Source of the DNA: Parvibaculaceae bacterium Mf 1.05b.01
GTDB lineage: Bacteria; Pseudomonadota; Alphaproteobacteria; Parvibaculales; Parvibaculaceae
Assembly: GCA_000509225.1 (NCBI GenBank)
Contig: BAOK01000001.1
Location: 1,302,001-1,366,000 of the forward strand
DNA length: 64,000 nt
Direction of reading: 5' to 3'
The position numbers and the translations under genes were made by a program. This document shows positions 9,027 through 19,493 of this stretch, in pieces; the first letter of the stretch is position 1, and each line of letters starts with the position of its first letter. Below the pieces are notes generated by a model. It saw nothing but the letters and a program-made list of their open reading frames with translations, was not told where the DNA came from and made no database searches.

Positions 9027-9431
9027 TTATGCCTGTTCCAGTTCAACCAGCGTGCCGAACAGGTCTTTTGGGTGGAGGAAGACAACCGGTTTCCCGTGCG
9101 CGCCAATCCGCGGCTTGCCGGTACCTGTAATCATCACACCATGATCGGTGACCTGTTCGCAGGCTGCATCGATATCGTCAACCTCAACACAGATGTGATG
9201 GATTCCGCCTTTGGGGTTTTTTGCCAAGAAGCCCGCAATCGGTGAATCCTCACCGAGCGGTTCCAGCAATTCGAGCTTAGTATTTCCCAGGTCAACGAAG
9301 ACCGTTGTGACACCGTGGTCTGGCTGCGGCACTTGGCCGGAAACCTTGGCCCCAAATTTGACCTTATACATCTCAGCCGCCTCGGCGATGTTAGGCACGG
9401 CGATGGCAACGTGGTTTAGCTGACCCAGCAT
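9027..9431 (-). CDS. mce: Methylmalonyl-CoA epimerase
   Basis: A 134-residue vicinal-oxygen-chelate (glyoxalase fold) protein with two beta-alpha-beta-beta-beta units. LNHVAIAVPNI near the start carries the first metal-binding His, and HHICVEVDDI near residue 75 carries the second. It interconverts (2R)- and (2S)-methylmalonyl-CoA in propionyl-CoA breakdown, feeding methylmalonyl-CoA mutase and then succinyl-CoA. Length and motifs are as usual. It lies between rnj and DUF1467, the arrangement I know from related genomes. Confidence 0.95.
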   Translation of the reverse strand: MLGQLNHVAIAVPNIAEAAEMYKVKFGAKVSGQVPQPDHGVTTVFVDLGNTKLELLEPLGEDSPIAGFLAKNPKGGIHHICVEVDDIDAACEQVTDHGVMITGTGKPRIGAHGKPVVFLHPKDLFGTLVELEQA

Positions 9432-9491
9432 TTGTAACTCCTCGTAAATTCCAAGCTTCTATTTAGGCCGAAGCGGGTGTTTGGGCAAGCA

Positions 9492-11171
9492 TCAGACCCT
9501 CGTAACGATCACTTCGACAGCGGCCTTTTTACCCCATTCCTTGCGGATGGCACTGCGAACAGCCCGGCGCAGGTACTCGCTCACCTGAGCCTCATCTTTA
9601 CGTTTCCGCTGCGGTAAATGATCCAGGGCGTTGTTCAAAGCGTCATAGGCGTGTTCCTCAAAACGCACACCATCATTGTCTCGCTCTGGCAATCCGATCA
9701 GACGGATTTCAGGATCCCCCTGGACAGCACCTTTTTCATTGAGTGCAACCGATACAAACACAGCACCAGCAAACGCCAAGCGGCGGCGTGCCTGAATACC
9801 GGCATCCCAGGATGGTACCAGAACATCGCCATCCATCACGACCCGGCCTGATGGCACCTCATCGACGACTTCCGCTGCGCCGGGCGCGAGACGGACCATA
9901 TCCCCGTTCTGGATCACCAGCGTCTCCGGAACCTGCAGTTCTTTTGCCAATGCTGCGTGCTCCAGCAAATGCCGGGCTTCGCCGTGAACAGGGATTGCGA
10001 GTTCAGGTTTGATCCATTGATACATCGCCGTCAGTTCATCGCGACAGGGATGTCCTGAAACATGGACAAAATGATCTTTCTCTGTAATCACCCTGACGCC
10101 TGCACGCGCGAGATCATTCTGCATCTCGAAGATGGCGACATCATTCCCGGGAATAATCCGTGAAGAGAAGATGACTGTGTCGCCTTCTTCCAGAACGATG
10201 TCACGATGTGCATCAGCGGCGATCCGAGCAAGTGCTGCACGCGGCTCACCTTGGGAGCCAGTACATAGAAACAACACTTTGTCTTTTGGCAAGTAACCTG
10301 CGTCAGCTGCCTCGACAAAGGGGGGCAGGTTTTTCAGATGACCAGTATCGCGCGCTGCAGCGATCACACGGAACATAGAGCGGCCGGCCAGGACGACATG
10401 CCGACCATTCGCCTCAGCAGCGCGAATGACACTTTCCAGCCGGGCAACATTCGAGGCAAAGGTCGTGACCACCACTCGCCCGTCGAGCCCGCCAATTAGC
10501 TCGGTCAGACTGGTCCCGACATCAGCTTCAGAACCCGCCTCTCCCGGGGTAAAGACATTGGTGCTGTCGCAGACAATTGCGCGCACGCCTTCTTCCCCGA
10601 TTTCGGCCAGACGTTTGCTGTCCAGCGTTTCTCCGACTACCGGGCCCGGGTCGATTTTCCAATCGCCTGTATGCATGACAGTGCCCAGCTGTGTGCGGAT
10701 GGCCAATGCATTGGGTTCGGGTATGGAATGGGTGAGCGTAACGAATTCAATATCAAAGGGCCCAAGGTCAAACCGCGCACCCAGGTCCACAATATTCAGA
10801 GGGACTTCCTGCTCAATCCCCGCTTCAATCAATTTCCCCTTCACGAGCTCCGCGGTAAATGGTGTCGCATAGACCGGACACCTGAGCTTCGGCCAGAGAT
10901 GCGCAACCGCCCCGATGTGATCTTCATGGGCGTGGGTCAGGACGATCGCTATCAGATCTTGCCGATGCTCTTCAATGAAGGTTGGGTCCGGCATGATGAC
11001 GTCAACGCCTGGCGTTCGTCCGTCTGAAAAGGTGACGCCGAGATCCACCATGATCCACTTGCGGTCTTCCTCTGTCCCAAACCCGTAGAGGTTCAGGTTC
11101 ATACCGATTTCGCCCGTGCCGCCTAATGGAACGAAGAGAAGCTCTGAATTGTCAGATGAATTGTGGCTCAT
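9492..11171 (-). CDS. rnj: Ribonuclease J
   Basis: A 559-residue metallo-beta-lactamase/beta-CASP RNase. The zinc motif LTHAHEDHIGA (HxHxDH) is near residue 80, with TGDWKID and the beta-CASP segments VSGHPCRDEL and IPVHGEARHL further on. RNase J enzymes combine endonuclease and 5'-3' exonuclease activity in RNA maturation and decay. Alphaproteobacteria often carry one beside RNase E. The C-terminal region (about 460-559) is the usual extra domain. It follows birA by 8 bases. Confidence 0.96.
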   Translation of the reverse strand: MSHNSSDNSELLFVPLGGTGEIGMNLNLYGFGTEEDRKWIMVDLGVTFSDGRTPGVDVIMPDPTFIEEHRQDLIAIVLTHAHEDHIGAVAHLWPKLRCPVYATPFTAELVKGKLIEAGIEQEVPLNIVDLGARFDLGPFDIEFVTLTHSIPEPNALAIRTQLGTVMHTGDWKIDPGPVVGETLDSKRLAEIGEEGVRAIVCDSTNVFTPGEAGSEADVGTSLTELIGGLDGRVVVTTFASNVARLESVIRAAEANGRHVVLAGRSMFRVIAAARDTGHLKNLPPFVEAADAGYLPKDKVLFLCTGSQGEPRAALARIAADAHRDIVLEEGDTVIFSSRIIPGNDVAIFEMQNDLARAGVRVITEKDHFVHVSGHPCRDELTAMYQWIKPELAIPVHGEARHLLEHAALAKELQVPETLVIQNGDMVRLAPGAAEVVDEVPSGRVVMDGDVLVPSWDAGIQARRRLAFAGAVFVSVALNEKGAVQGDPEIRLIGLPERDNDGVRFEEHAYDALNNALDHLPQRKRKDEAQVSEYLRRAVRSAIRKEWGKKAAVEVIVTRV

Positions 11172-11179
11172 GCCCTACC

Positions 11180-11962
11180 TTACCGGTCGGGGCCGCTGCT
11201 GCCAAAAAAGACATCGCCTGCAGCAATCTGCTGAACGACACCCGATGGCAGGCGCAACTGAAGAGCCCCATCATCTGACAGGTCCTCAAACCAGCCGACA
11301 AGCGTTTCTTCTGAAAGGCGCACGGTGATTTCCTGCCCGACACCCCGGGCGCGTTTGAGCCAAGCTTCCCGGATCGCGGCGAAACCACGCGGCTGTTGCC
11401 AGGTCGCATACCAATTATCAAATGCGGCTGCGAGAGCTGTTAGAGCAGTTTCAACACTACAGGCAATACCACTTTCTGCCTGAAGGCTTGTCGCAGGATA
11501 AGGCGTGTCCTCTGGGAAATGAACCAGGTTCAGGCCGATGCCAATGGCAAGCCAGCTTACGTCCGAGCCGCCTGCACTTTCCGACTCCAGGAGAATGCCA
11601 CTTGCCTTCTTGCCATCTAACAGAAGGTCATTTGGCCATTTGAGGCGTACCTTGGCTGCAAAATCATCTGGCAACAGCAGTGATGCTGCGTCATGGAGAG
11701 CCAAACCCGCCACAAAGGAAAGCTCTCCTGCCTGAGCAGGACCGCATCCTGGCCTGAGCAAGAGCGTGCACATGAGGTTGCCCACTGGTGACGTCCAAGC
11801 ACGGCCTCTGCGGCCGCGACCGGCTGTCTGCGTATCAGCGACGATCCAAACAGGCCCGCTTACACCGCTCGCAGCAACGCGTTTGGCCTCTTCATTGGTG
11901 GAGTCAATTTCGCTGTGTCGATTCAGCCCGTATCCTGCAGGAACAGCGAGAGTGTCTGGCAT
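11180..11962 (-). CDS. birA: Biotin-[acetyl-CoA-carboxylase] ligase, no DNA-binding domain
   Basis: A 260-residue biotin protein ligase with GRGRRGRAWTSP (adenylate-binding loop, about residues 48-60) and the KWPNDLLLDGKKASGIL signature, followed by a small C-terminal SH3-like domain. It attaches biotin to carboxylase carrier domains. The helix-turn-helix seen in E. coli BirA is absent, so it should not act as a repressor. It is 3 bases downstream of nuoN and 8 upstream of rnj, so it is probably read from the nuo transcript. Confidence 0.95.
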   Translation of the reverse strand: MPDTLAVPAGYGLNRHSEIDSTNEEAKRVAASGVSGPVWIVADTQTAGRGRRGRAWTSPVGNLMCTLLLRPGCGPAQAGELSFVAGLALHDAASLLLPDDFAAKVRLKWPNDLLLDGKKASGILLESESAGGSDVSWLAIGIGLNLVHFPEDTPYPATSLQAESGIACSVETALTALAAAFDNWYATWQQPRGFAAIREAWLKRARGVGQEITVRLSEETLVGWFEDLSDDGALQLRLPSGVVQQIAAGDVFFGSSGPDR

Positions 11963-11965
11963 TCC

Positions 11966-13462
11966 CTAGTGCGCTGACTCAGCTGCCGCCGCAGGCGCTT
12001 CAGCTGCTTCCACCGTTGGGACCAGGGAGTTTGCAGCGCCCTCTGCCATCTTCAGCACAGGTGTTGGATAGAGAATGAACAGGAGCGTAAACAAGGCCGA
12101 TACCGCCAGAACAGCTCTGATTTCTGACCCCATTGGACCTGCAAATGCAGGGGCTGGATCATCGAAATAGATGATTTTCACAACGCGGAGATAGTAGAAG
12201 GCCCCGACGACGCTCGCCAGAACGCCGATAATTGCGAGGGCATAGAGCCCTGCATTAATGGCAGCGAGGAACACGTAGAATTTGGCAAAGAAGCCAGCGA
12301 GTGGCGGAATACCTGCAAGCGAGAACATGAGCATGGCAAAGACGGCAGCGAGCATTGGCTGGTTTTGCGACAGACCCGCAAGGTCCGATATCTCTTCAAC
12401 CGGCCCCTCTTTATGCCGCATCGCCAAGATGCAGCAGAAGACACCCGCATTCATGATCAGGTAAATGGTGAGATAGATCACCACGCCCTTGACGCCTTCG
12501 GGTGTGCCTGCGGCAAGACCGACGAGCGCAAAGCCCATATGCCCGATAGACGAATAAGCCATCAGTCGTTTGATATTGGTTTGACCGATGGCCGCGAAGG
12601 CCCCGAGCACCATCGAGGCGATCGAGATGAACACAACCACCTGCTGCCATTGGAAGACGGCATCTGCGAAACCGCCATACATCACACGCAGGAAGAGCGC
12701 CATGGCTGCAATTTTGGGCGCTGCGGCGAAGAATGCGGTGACTGGCGTGGGCGCACCTTCGTACACATCAGGCGTCCACATATGGAACGGGACGGCCGAG
12801 ATTTTGAACGCCAAGCCTGCCATCAGAAAAACCAGCCCGAAAATGAGGCCCGTCGACATGCCGTTCATTGCTATCACGCCTGCGAGCACATCAAAGTTTG
12901 TCGTGCCCGAGAAGCCATAAATCAGCGATGAACCGTACAGCAACATGCCAGAGGCAAGGGCGCCGAGGACGAAATATTTAAGACCTGCTTCGGTCGAGCG
13001 GGTGTTGTCGCGATGGAATGAGGCAACGACATAGAGCGCCAGGCTCTGCAGTTCCAGGCCCATATAGAGCGCGATGAGGCCGTTTGCGGAGACCATCATG
13101 ATCATGCCAAGCGTCGCCAGGAGGATCAGTACGGGGAACTCAAACCGATCAATGTTCTCACGCGCCATGAAGCTCTGGGCCATAACGATGGCAATAGCTG
13201 AGCCTGCCAGCACAAGGCACTTCATGACTATGGCGAAACCATCCATCACGAAGGCGCCACCAAAGGTCAGGACCCGCTCGTCTGGCTGGCTGATGACTGC
13301 GAAGGCAGCCACAATCAGCAGCGCAATGGACCCAATACTCACCGCGCGGCTTGATCCATCACCTCTGAACACACCGAGCATGAGCAGCGCCATGGCACCG
13401 ACAGCAAGGATAATTTCCGCAAGGGCGGGACCTAAGTCCGGCATGGCGAGGGCGGTTTCCAT
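11966..13462 (-). CDS. nuoN: NADH-quinone oxidoreductase subunit N
   Basis: A 498-residue antiporter-like membrane subunit of complex I, about 14 helices. The conserved segment around [18 protein letters not shown] and the [19 protein letters not shown] stretch identify it. With NuoL and NuoM it forms the proton-pumping arm. I chose the Met at 13462 because translation from the upstream in-frame Met would run into nuoM. The C-terminal extension is rich in Ala ([14 protein letters not shown]). It is the last nuo gene; birA follows after 3 bases. Confidence 0.97.
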   Translation of the reverse strand: METALAMPDLGPALAEIILAVGAMALLMLGVFRGDGSSRAVSIGSIALLIVAAFAVISQPDERVLTFGGAFVMDGFAIVMKCLVLAGSAIAIVMAQSFMARENIDRFEFPVLILLATLGMIMMVSANGLIALYMGLELQSLALYVVASFHRDNTRSTEAGLKYFVLGALASGMLLYGSSLIYGFSGTTNFDVLAGVIAMNGMSTGLIFGLVFLMAGLAFKISAVPFHMWTPDVYEGAPTPVTAFFAAAPKIAAMALFLRVMYGGFADAVFQWQQVVVFISIASMVLGAFAAIGQTNIKRLMAYSSIGHMGFALVGLAAGTPEGVKGVVIYLTIYLIMNAGVFCCILAMRHKEGPVEEISDLAGLSQNQPMLAAVFAMLMFSLAGIPPLAGFFAKFYVFLAAINAGLYALAIIGVLASVVGAFYYLRVVKIIYFDDPAPAFAGPMGSEIRAVLAVSALFTLLFILYPTPVLKMAEGAANSLVPTVEAAEAPAAAAESAH

Positions 13463-13491
13463 AGTCTCTGTATCTCCAGACGTCTTGCGCG

Positions 13492-15030
13492 TTAGCGGCC
13501 GAAGCCAGCCCAAGCAAAGTCAAATGTGCCACCACCAGCCACTTCATGGGCCTCCACAGCGGCTTGGTAGTTCGCGACCAGATTGTCGACGGATACGGCG
13601 GTCACATCCAAAATTGGCAGCGGGTACACACCAAAGAATATTGTCGCAACAATGAGCGGCGCCAGTGTCGCGAGCTCTCTCGGGCTCACGTCCTTGATGT
13701 TCTTCAACGTGTCTTTTTCCAATTCGCCAAAGACAACTCGGCGATAGAGGTAAAGTGCATAGCAGGCGGACAAGATCACCCCTGTCGCCGCCAAAAGAGC
13801 GACCCAGGAATTCACCTGGAAAACCCCGACAATGGTCAAGAATTCGCCGACGAACCCACTGGTGCCCGGCAGGCCCACATTCGCCATGGTGAAGACCATA
13901 AAGGCAAAGGCATAGATCGGCATCCGGCTGACCAGGCCACCATAGGCTGCAATCTCGCGGGTATGCATGCGGTCATAAACGACACCGACACAAAGGAAGA
14001 GTGCGCCGGAGACCCAGCCGTGTGAGAGCATCTGGAAGATGCCACCCTGCACGCCCTGGGTTGTGGCCGCAAAAATCCCCATGGTTACAAAGCCCATATG
14101 AGCGACGGATGAATAAGCAATCAGCTTTTTCATGTCTTCCTGCACCAGCGCAACCAGCGAGGTGTAGATGATCGCAATGACTGACAGTCCAAACACCATC
14201 GGTGCGAAGAGATCTGAGGCAATGGGGAACATGGGTAGTGAGAAGCGCAGGAAGCCATAACCGCCCATCTTCAACAAGATGCCAGCAAGGATAACTGAGC
14301 CTGCTGTGGGCGCTTCCACGTGAGCGTCCGGCAACCAGGTGTGCACCGGCCACATGGGCATTTTCACCGCGAAGGACGCGAAGAAGGCGAGCCACAGCCA
14401 GGTTTGCATGCCAGCAGGGAAATCGTACGCCAACAGAGTTGGGATATCTGTCGTGCCGACCTGCCAATACATGGCCATGATCGCCAGCAGCATGAGGACA
14501 GAACCTGCCAGCGTGTAGAGGAAGAACTTGAAGCTTGCATAAACGCGCCGCGCGCCACCCCAGACACCGATGATCAGGAACATCGGGATGAGACCTGCTT
14601 CGAAAAAGAGATAGAAGAGCACCAGATCCAGTGAACAGAACACGCCGATCATCAGCGTTTCCAGGATCAGGAACGCGATCATGTATTCCTTTACACGGGT
14701 CTGGATCGCTTCCCAACTTGCCAGGATGCAAAACGGCATCAGGAAGGTTGTCAGGATCACAAACAGCATGGAAATGCCATCAACACCCATATGGTAGTTG
14801 ATCGCGCCGCCGAGCCATTCACCCTGCTCGACAAACTGGAACTCAACTGTTGTCTTATCAAAGCCGAACCAGATCGACAGAGATCCGATGAAGGTTATGG
14901 CGGTGACCCAAAAGGCGGTCCATTTGGCGTTGCGTGCCTCAACCTCTTCATCTGCACGGATCATAAGGATGACCAGCGCACCAACAAGTGGCAGGAAGGT
15001 AATGATGGATAGGACTGGAATTCCAAACAT
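13492..15030 (-). CDS. nuoM: NADH-quinone oxidoreductase subunit M
   Basis: A 512-residue proton-pumping membrane subunit. [19 protein letters not shown] and [15 protein letters not shown] are the antiporter-family signatures, with the pump lysines in the surrounding helices. The start codon overlaps the nuoL stop by one base (TAATG), a coupled junction. nuoN begins 29 bases later. Confidence 0.98.
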   Translation of the reverse strand: MFGIPVLSIITFLPLVGALVILMIRADEEVEARNAKWTAFWVTAITFIGSLSIWFGFDKTTVEFQFVEQGEWLGGAINYHMGVDGISMLFVILTTFLMPFCILASWEAIQTRVKEYMIAFLILETLMIGVFCSLDLVLFYLFFEAGLIPMFLIIGVWGGARRVYASFKFFLYTLAGSVLMLLAIMAMYWQVGTTDIPTLLAYDFPAGMQTWLWLAFFASFAVKMPMWPVHTWLPDAHVEAPTAGSVILAGILLKMGGYGFLRFSLPMFPIASDLFAPMVFGLSVIAIIYTSLVALVQEDMKKLIAYSSVAHMGFVTMGIFAATTQGVQGGIFQMLSHGWVSGALFLCVGVVYDRMHTREIAAYGGLVSRMPIYAFAFMVFTMANVGLPGTSGFVGEFLTIVGVFQVNSWVALLAATGVILSACYALYLYRRVVFGELEKDTLKNIKDVSPRELATLAPLIVATIFFGVYPLPILDVTAVSVDNLVANYQAAVEAHEVAGGGTFDFAWAGFGR

Positions 15031-16961
15031 TAGTGGGAACCCCCGAACATGAAGTAAGTCGTCAGCGCTGCAATGCCCAGAAGCATGGCAAACGCATAGT
15101 GATAAACGTAACCGGTCTGCAGGCGACCGATACCGCGCGTGATATCCAGGACGCGCGCAGCGATCCCGTCCGGCCCCAGCCCGTCAATGGTTCGCCCATC
15201 CCCCTGTTTCCAGAAAAAGCGACCGATCCAGAAGGCCGGCTTCACAAACAGGAAGTCGTAGATCTCGTCCACATACCATTTGTTCAGCAGGAACTTGTAG
15301 AGAAGCTCCTGTTCTCTTGCGAGCGTCTTCGGTGTTTCCGGGCTGCGAATATAGAAGTACCAGGCCGTCACGAACCCAAGCGCCATCATGACCAATGGCG
15401 AGAATTTCACCCAGGCTGGAACATGATGGAGGTCCTCAAGTATCGTATTGCCCTCAAGCGTGAGGATCGCGCCAGCCCAGAAGCCCTCTGCAGAGCTACC
15501 GATAAAGAGGCTGGAGAACATTGCGCCCGCCCCCAACGCACCGCCCGCCAGAAGAAACAGAGGGATCATCATGGATGGTGGGCTCTCATGGGCATGGCTC
15601 AACACTTCGTTGGACGCGCGGCTCTTGCCATGGAACGTCATGAAAATGAGGCGCCAGGAATAGAAACTCGTGAACAGAGCCGCCACAACAGTCGCCCAGA
15701 AGGCATACATGTGAACCGGATTCTGAGCTGCAAAGGCAGCTTCAATGACCGCATCCTTGGAGAAGTAACCAGCTGTCAGCGGGAAGCCCGTGAGCGCCAA
15801 GGTTCCGATCAACATCATGACCCAGGTAACCGGCACGAACTTATAGAGGCCACCCATTTTCCGCATGTCCTGCTCGTCGGACATGGCGTGGATCACAGAG
15901 CCACTGCCAAGGAAAAGAAGGGCTTTAAAGAAGGCGTGGGTAAAGAGGTGGAACATGGCCACTTCATAAGCTCCGACGCCAGCGGCCACGAACATGTAGC
16001 CGAGCTGCGAACAGGTGGAGTACGCGATCACACGCTTAATGTCGTTTTGAACGAGGCCTACGGTCGCCGCGAAGAAGGCGGTTGTCGCGCCCACAAAAAC
16101 CACGACGGTGAGTGCGTCTTGCGAGAATTCAAAGAGCGGCGACATGCGGCAAACGAGGAAAACACCTGCTGTCACCATTGTTGCGGCATGAATCAGGGCC
16201 GACACAGGTGTCGGGCCTTCCATCGCATCGGGCAACCAGGTGTGGAGCAGGAACTGCGCTGATTTCCCCATCGCGCCCATGAAGAGCAGGAGACAGATCG
16301 TGGTGACAATCGGGAATTCGGCGCCGAGGAACATGAAGCTGTCGTCAGCAAGACCCGGGATTGCGGCAAAGATCGTGTCATACTCGACCGAACCAACGGT
16401 CAGATAGATCGCAGAGAGCCCGAGGATCAGACCGAAGTCCCCCACCCGGTTCACCACAAAGGCTTTGATCGCAGCGGCATTGGCCGTCGGTTTTTTGTAC
16501 CAGAAGCCGATGAGAAGATAGGAGGCGAGCCCCACCCCTTCCCAACCGAAGAAGAGCTGTACCAGATTGTCTGCTGTCACCAACATCAGCATGGCGAACG
16601 TGAAGAGTGAGAGGTAGGCAAAGAAGCGCGACTGATGCGGATCGTGGCTCATATAGCCAACGGAGTAGATGTGCACGAGCGCGGACACATTGGTCACAAC
16701 CACCAACATGACAGCGGTCAGCGTATCAATGCGCAGACGCCAGTCAGCTTCAAACGACCCACTGTCGATCCAGGTAAGGACCTGAATGGTTTCAGCCTGT
16801 CCCTGAAGCGCCACATTGTAGAAGGCGACCCAGCTCAAGAGAGCTGAGATGACAAGACCGCCACAGGTGACCCACTGGGACGCGGTAACGCCAATCTGGC
16901 GCCCAAACAATCCAGCGATCAAACATCCGACGAGCGGAAGGAAGACAATTGCTTCGTACAT
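15030..16961 (-). CDS. nuoL: NADH-quinone oxidoreductase subunit L
   Basis: A 643-residue subunit at the far end of the complex I membrane arm. [31 protein letters not shown]-type and [17 protein letters not shown]-type signatures are present. The C-terminal long lateral helix that runs along NuoM and NuoN lies in about the last 90 residues. The opposite strand carries a long open frame (15033-16262), which I treat as a composition artefact. nuoK lies 7 bases upstream. Confidence 0.98.
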   Translation of the reverse strand: MYEAIVFLPLVGCLIAGLFGRQIGVTASQWVTCGGLVISALLSWVAFYNVALQGQAETIQVLTWIDSGSFEADWRLRIDTLTAVMLVVVTNVSALVHIYSVGYMSHDPHQSRFFAYLSLFTFAMLMLVTADNLVQLFFGWEGVGLASYLLIGFWYKKPTANAAAIKAFVVNRVGDFGLILGLSAIYLTVGSVEYDTIFAAIPGLADDSFMFLGAEFPIVTTICLLLFMGAMGKSAQFLLHTWLPDAMEGPTPVSALIHAATMVTAGVFLVCRMSPLFEFSQDALTVVVFVGATTAFFAATVGLVQNDIKRVIAYSTCSQLGYMFVAAGVGAYEVAMFHLFTHAFFKALLFLGSGSVIHAMSDEQDMRKMGGLYKFVPVTWVMMLIGTLALTGFPLTAGYFSKDAVIEAAFAAQNPVHMYAFWATVVAALFTSFYSWRLIFMTFHGKSRASNEVLSHAHESPPSMMIPLFLLAGGALGAGAMFSSLFIGSSAEGFWAGAILTLEGNTILEDLHHVPAWVKFSPLVMMALGFVTAWYFYIRSPETPKTLAREQELLYKFLLNKWYVDEIYDFLFVKPAFWIGRFFWKQGDGRTIDGLGPDGIAARVLDITRGIGRLQTGYVYHYAFAMLLGIAALTTYFMFGGSH

Positions 16962-16968
16962 GTGCCGC

Positions 16969-17277
16969 TCAGCCTTTCATCAGATTGATGTCTTCGACGG
17001 CGATGGAGCCGCGATTACGGAAATAAACAACAAGGATCGCCAGACCAATGGCCGCTTCCGCTGCCGCAACGGTGAGAACCAACATGGCAAAAATCTGCCC
17101 CGTGAGATCGCCCAGATGCGTGGAGAACGCCACAAGATTGATGTTCACGGCGAGGAGCATCAACTCAATCGACATGAGGATAATGATGACGTTCTTCCTG
17201 TTCAGGAAGATGCCGAAAATCCCCAGCGTGAAGAGGATCGCCGCCACCGTCAGATAATGTGCAAGACCGATTTCCAT
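16969..17277 (-). CDS. nuoK: NADH-quinone oxidoreductase subunit K
   Basis: A 102-residue, three-helix membrane subunit. The conserved acidic residues are visible in [14 protein letters not shown] and [12 protein letters not shown] and belong to the central proton path. Size and sequence are standard. It is 24 bases after nuoJ and 7 before nuoL. Confidence 0.98.
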   Translation of the reverse strand: MEIGLAHYLTVAAILFTLGIFGIFLNRKNVIIILMSIELMLLAVNINLVAFSTHLGDLTGQIFAMLVLTVAAAEAAIGLAILVVYFRNRGSIAVEDINLMKG

Positions 17278-17301
17278 GTGCGTTTCTCTCGTGACCAGAC
17301 C

Positions 17302-17916
17302 CTAAAGGCCCTGGCCAGGCTCCACCTTCTTAAGTTCTACTGCGGTTTCGGCCGTGCGAGCGACCTGGTCCGGAATACTCTGTCTTTGTGCGTCTGGCTT
17401 CTTCCGGAGCGTCAGCACGATGGCGCCGATCATTGCCACCAGCAAAACCATGCCGGCCGCCTGGAAGAAATAGACATATTGCGTGTACATCACCTGACCG
17501 ATGGCCTCTGCATTGGTCACATCAGCCATTGGCGGAATGGGGGACGCGGCGAGTGACGCGACTTCCGGTGCGAGCGTCCAGGTGCCCGCGACCAGGAGAA
17601 GTTCGAGCAGAACGATCAGCCCAATCAATGCCCCGATGGGCATGTATTGCAGAAAGCCTTCGCGCAGCTCTGCAAAATCGATGTCCAGCATCATGACCAC
17701 GAAGAGGAACAAGACCGCAACGGCGCCGACATAGACGATGATCAGGATCATCGCCAGGAACTCAGCCCCCATGAGGACGAACAGGCCTGCTGCATTGAAG
17801 AATGCCAGGATCAGAAAGAGCACGGAATGCACGGGATTGCGGGCAGCAATAACCATGAAGCCCGCCGCAATAGCGACGCCTGCAAATATGTAAAAAGCGA
17901 TGGTGGCGACGATCAT
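17302..17916 (-). CDS. nuoJ: NADH-quinone oxidoreductase subunit J
   Basis: A 204-residue membrane subunit with five helices and the typical NPVHSVLFLILAFFNAAGLF and AMILIIVYVGAVAVLFLFVVMM segments, including the helix whose bulge couples quinone reduction to pumping. The C-terminal 40 residues are polar. It lies 43 bases after nuoI and 24 before nuoK. Confidence 0.98.
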   Translation of the reverse strand: MIVATIAFYIFAGVAIAAGFMVIAARNPVHSVLFLILAFFNAAGLFVLMGAEFLAMILIIVYVGAVAVLFLFVVMMLDIDFAELREGFLQYMPIGALIGLIVLLELLLVAGTWTLAPEVASLAASPIPPMADVTNAEAIGQVMYTQYVYFFQAAGMVLLVAMIGAIVLTLRKKPDAQRQSIPDQVARTAETAVELKKVEPGQGL

Positions 17917-17959
17917 TGCCCCTTTGCCCTCTCTCGTGTTGCGTTACCCGCCCCGGTAC

Positions 17960-18451
17960 TTACCGGTATGGCGCGTCGAGTTCGATGTTTTTAGCGATTT
18001 CGCGTTCCCAACGGTCACCGTTATCCAGCAGCTTCTCTTTTGTGTAAAAAAGCTCTTCGCGGGTTTCCGTTGCGAATTCGAAGTTTGGTCCTTCGACGAT
18101 GGCATCTACTGGACATGCTTCCTGACAGAAGCCGCAATAGATGCATTTCGTCATATCAATGTCGTAGCGCACTGTACGGCGGGTCCCGTCATTGCGACGG
18201 GGTCCCGCTTCAATCGTGATGGCTTGCGCCGGGCAAATCGCTTCGCAGAGCTTGCAGGCAATGCAGCGTTCTTCACCATTCGGATAGCGGCGGAGCGCAT
18301 GCTCCCCTCTGAAGCGCGGGCTGAGAAGACCTTTTTCATACGGATAGTTCAAGGTCGCCTTAGGCCCGAAGAAATATTTCAGTGCCAGGACGAAGCTCGA
18401 AACAAACTCCACCAGAAACAGGGAGCGTACAGATTGTGTCAGACCGGACAT
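17960..18451 (-). CDS. nuoI: NADH-quinone oxidoreductase subunit I (8Fe ferredoxin)
   Basis: A 163-residue subunit carrying clusters N6a and N6b. Two CxxCxxCxxxCP motifs are complete, [12 protein letters not shown] and [12 protein letters not shown], about 40 residues apart. The N-terminal amphipathic helix docks on the membrane arm. It lies 19 bases after nuoH. Confidence 0.98.
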   Translation of the reverse strand: MSGLTQSVRSLFLVEFVSSFVLALKYFFGPKATLNYPYEKGLLSPRFRGEHALRRYPNGEERCIACKLCEAICPAQAITIEAGPRRNDGTRRTVRYDIDMTKCIYCGFCQEACPVDAIVEGPNFEFATETREELFYTKEKLLDNGDRWEREIAKNIELDAPYR

Positions 18452-18470
18452 GGATCAGCTCTCCTTCAGG

Positions 18471-19493
18471 TTATGGCGCAAGATCGAACGCGACCAGGAC
18501 ACCGGCAGTCACCACAACCCAACCAAGCGATAGAGGCAGGAAAACTTTCCAGCCCAAGCGCATCAGTTGGTCATAGCGGTAGCGCGGCACATAGGCGCGA
18601 ACCATCGCAAAGAGGAAAAAGACAAAACAGACTTTGAGCACGAACCAGATAATGCCGGGAACAGCATGCAAGGGTCCCCAGTCAAAAGGTGGCAACCAGC
18701 CGCCGAGGAACAGGATCGTCACCATCGCGGCCATCAGGTTGATTGCAACAAACTCGCCAAGGAAGAAGAGCAGGAACGGCGTCGACGAGTACTCAGTCGC
18801 GTACCCAGCAACGAGCTCGGATTCCGCTTCCGGCAGGTCAAATGGCGGTCTGTTGGTCTCGGCAATCGCTGAGATAAAGAAGATCACAAAGGCGGGGAAA
18901 TGAATGAGCCAGTACCAGCCGAACATGCCGGCACCCGTATCTTGTGCTCGAACAATATCCGACAGATTCATCGAACCTGCAGTCATCAACACACAGACAA
19001 CAATGAAGCCAAGCGAAACCTCATAAGACACCATCTGCGCCGCAGAACGGAGCGCGCCCATGAAGGGATATTTAGAGTTCGACGCCCATCCGCCCATGAT
19101 GATGCCGTACACACCCAGGGATGAAAACGCGAGAACGTAAAGCAGCCCGACATTGATATCGGCAACCACCCAGCCATCGTCAAACGGGATCACCGCCCAG
19201 GCACTCAATGCCAGCGTCGCCGTGATCACAGGCGCCAGGAGATAGATGCCCTTATTGGCGCTTGAAGGAATGATCGCTTCTTTGAAGAGGAACTTTGTCA
19301 GGTCAGCGAAAGACTGCAGAAGCCCCCATGGCCCCACCACGTTTGGTCCACGGCGCATCTGAACGGCAGCAAAGATCTTCCTGTCCGCATAGAGGATGTA
19401 CGCGGTGAAAAGCAGCAGGCCCACCAGCACACCCAGTGATTGGCCGACAATGATAAACAGCGGAAAGCCGTATGTGGTCCAGAGCTCAGCCAT
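18471..19493 (-). CDS. nuoH: NADH-quinone oxidoreductase subunit H
   Basis: A 340-residue membrane subunit forming much of the quinone chamber. [19 protein letters not shown] near the N-terminus and [21 protein letters not shown]-type motif (here [17 protein letters not shown]) are diagnostic. I start it at 19493 (MAELWTTYG), which overlaps the nuoG stop by 8 bases. The 25 upstream codons belong to nuoG's end in another frame. Confidence 0.98.
   Translation of the reverse strand: MAELWTTYGFPLFIIVGQSLGVLVGLLLFTAYILYADRKIFAAVQMRRGPNVVGPWGLLQSFADLTKFLFKEAIIPSSANKGIYLLAPVITATLALSAWAVIPFDDGWVVADINVGLLYVLAFSSLGVYGIIMGGWASNSKYPFMGALRSAAQMVSYEVSLGFIVVCVLMTAGSMNLSDIVRAQDTGAGMFGWYWLIHFPAFVIFFISAIAETNRPPFDLPEAESELVAGYATEYSSTPFLLFFLGEFVAINLMAAMVTILFLGGWLPPFDWGPLHAVPGIIWFVLKVCFVFFLFAMVRAYVPRYRYDQLMRLGWKVFLPLSLGWVVVTAGVLVAFDLAP

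Noticed and set aside
15033-16262. A 409-codon open frame on the plus strand opposite nuoL
   Set aside because: nuoL on the minus strand is certain. The opposite frame has no recognisable protein features and is a by-product of high GC at third positions.
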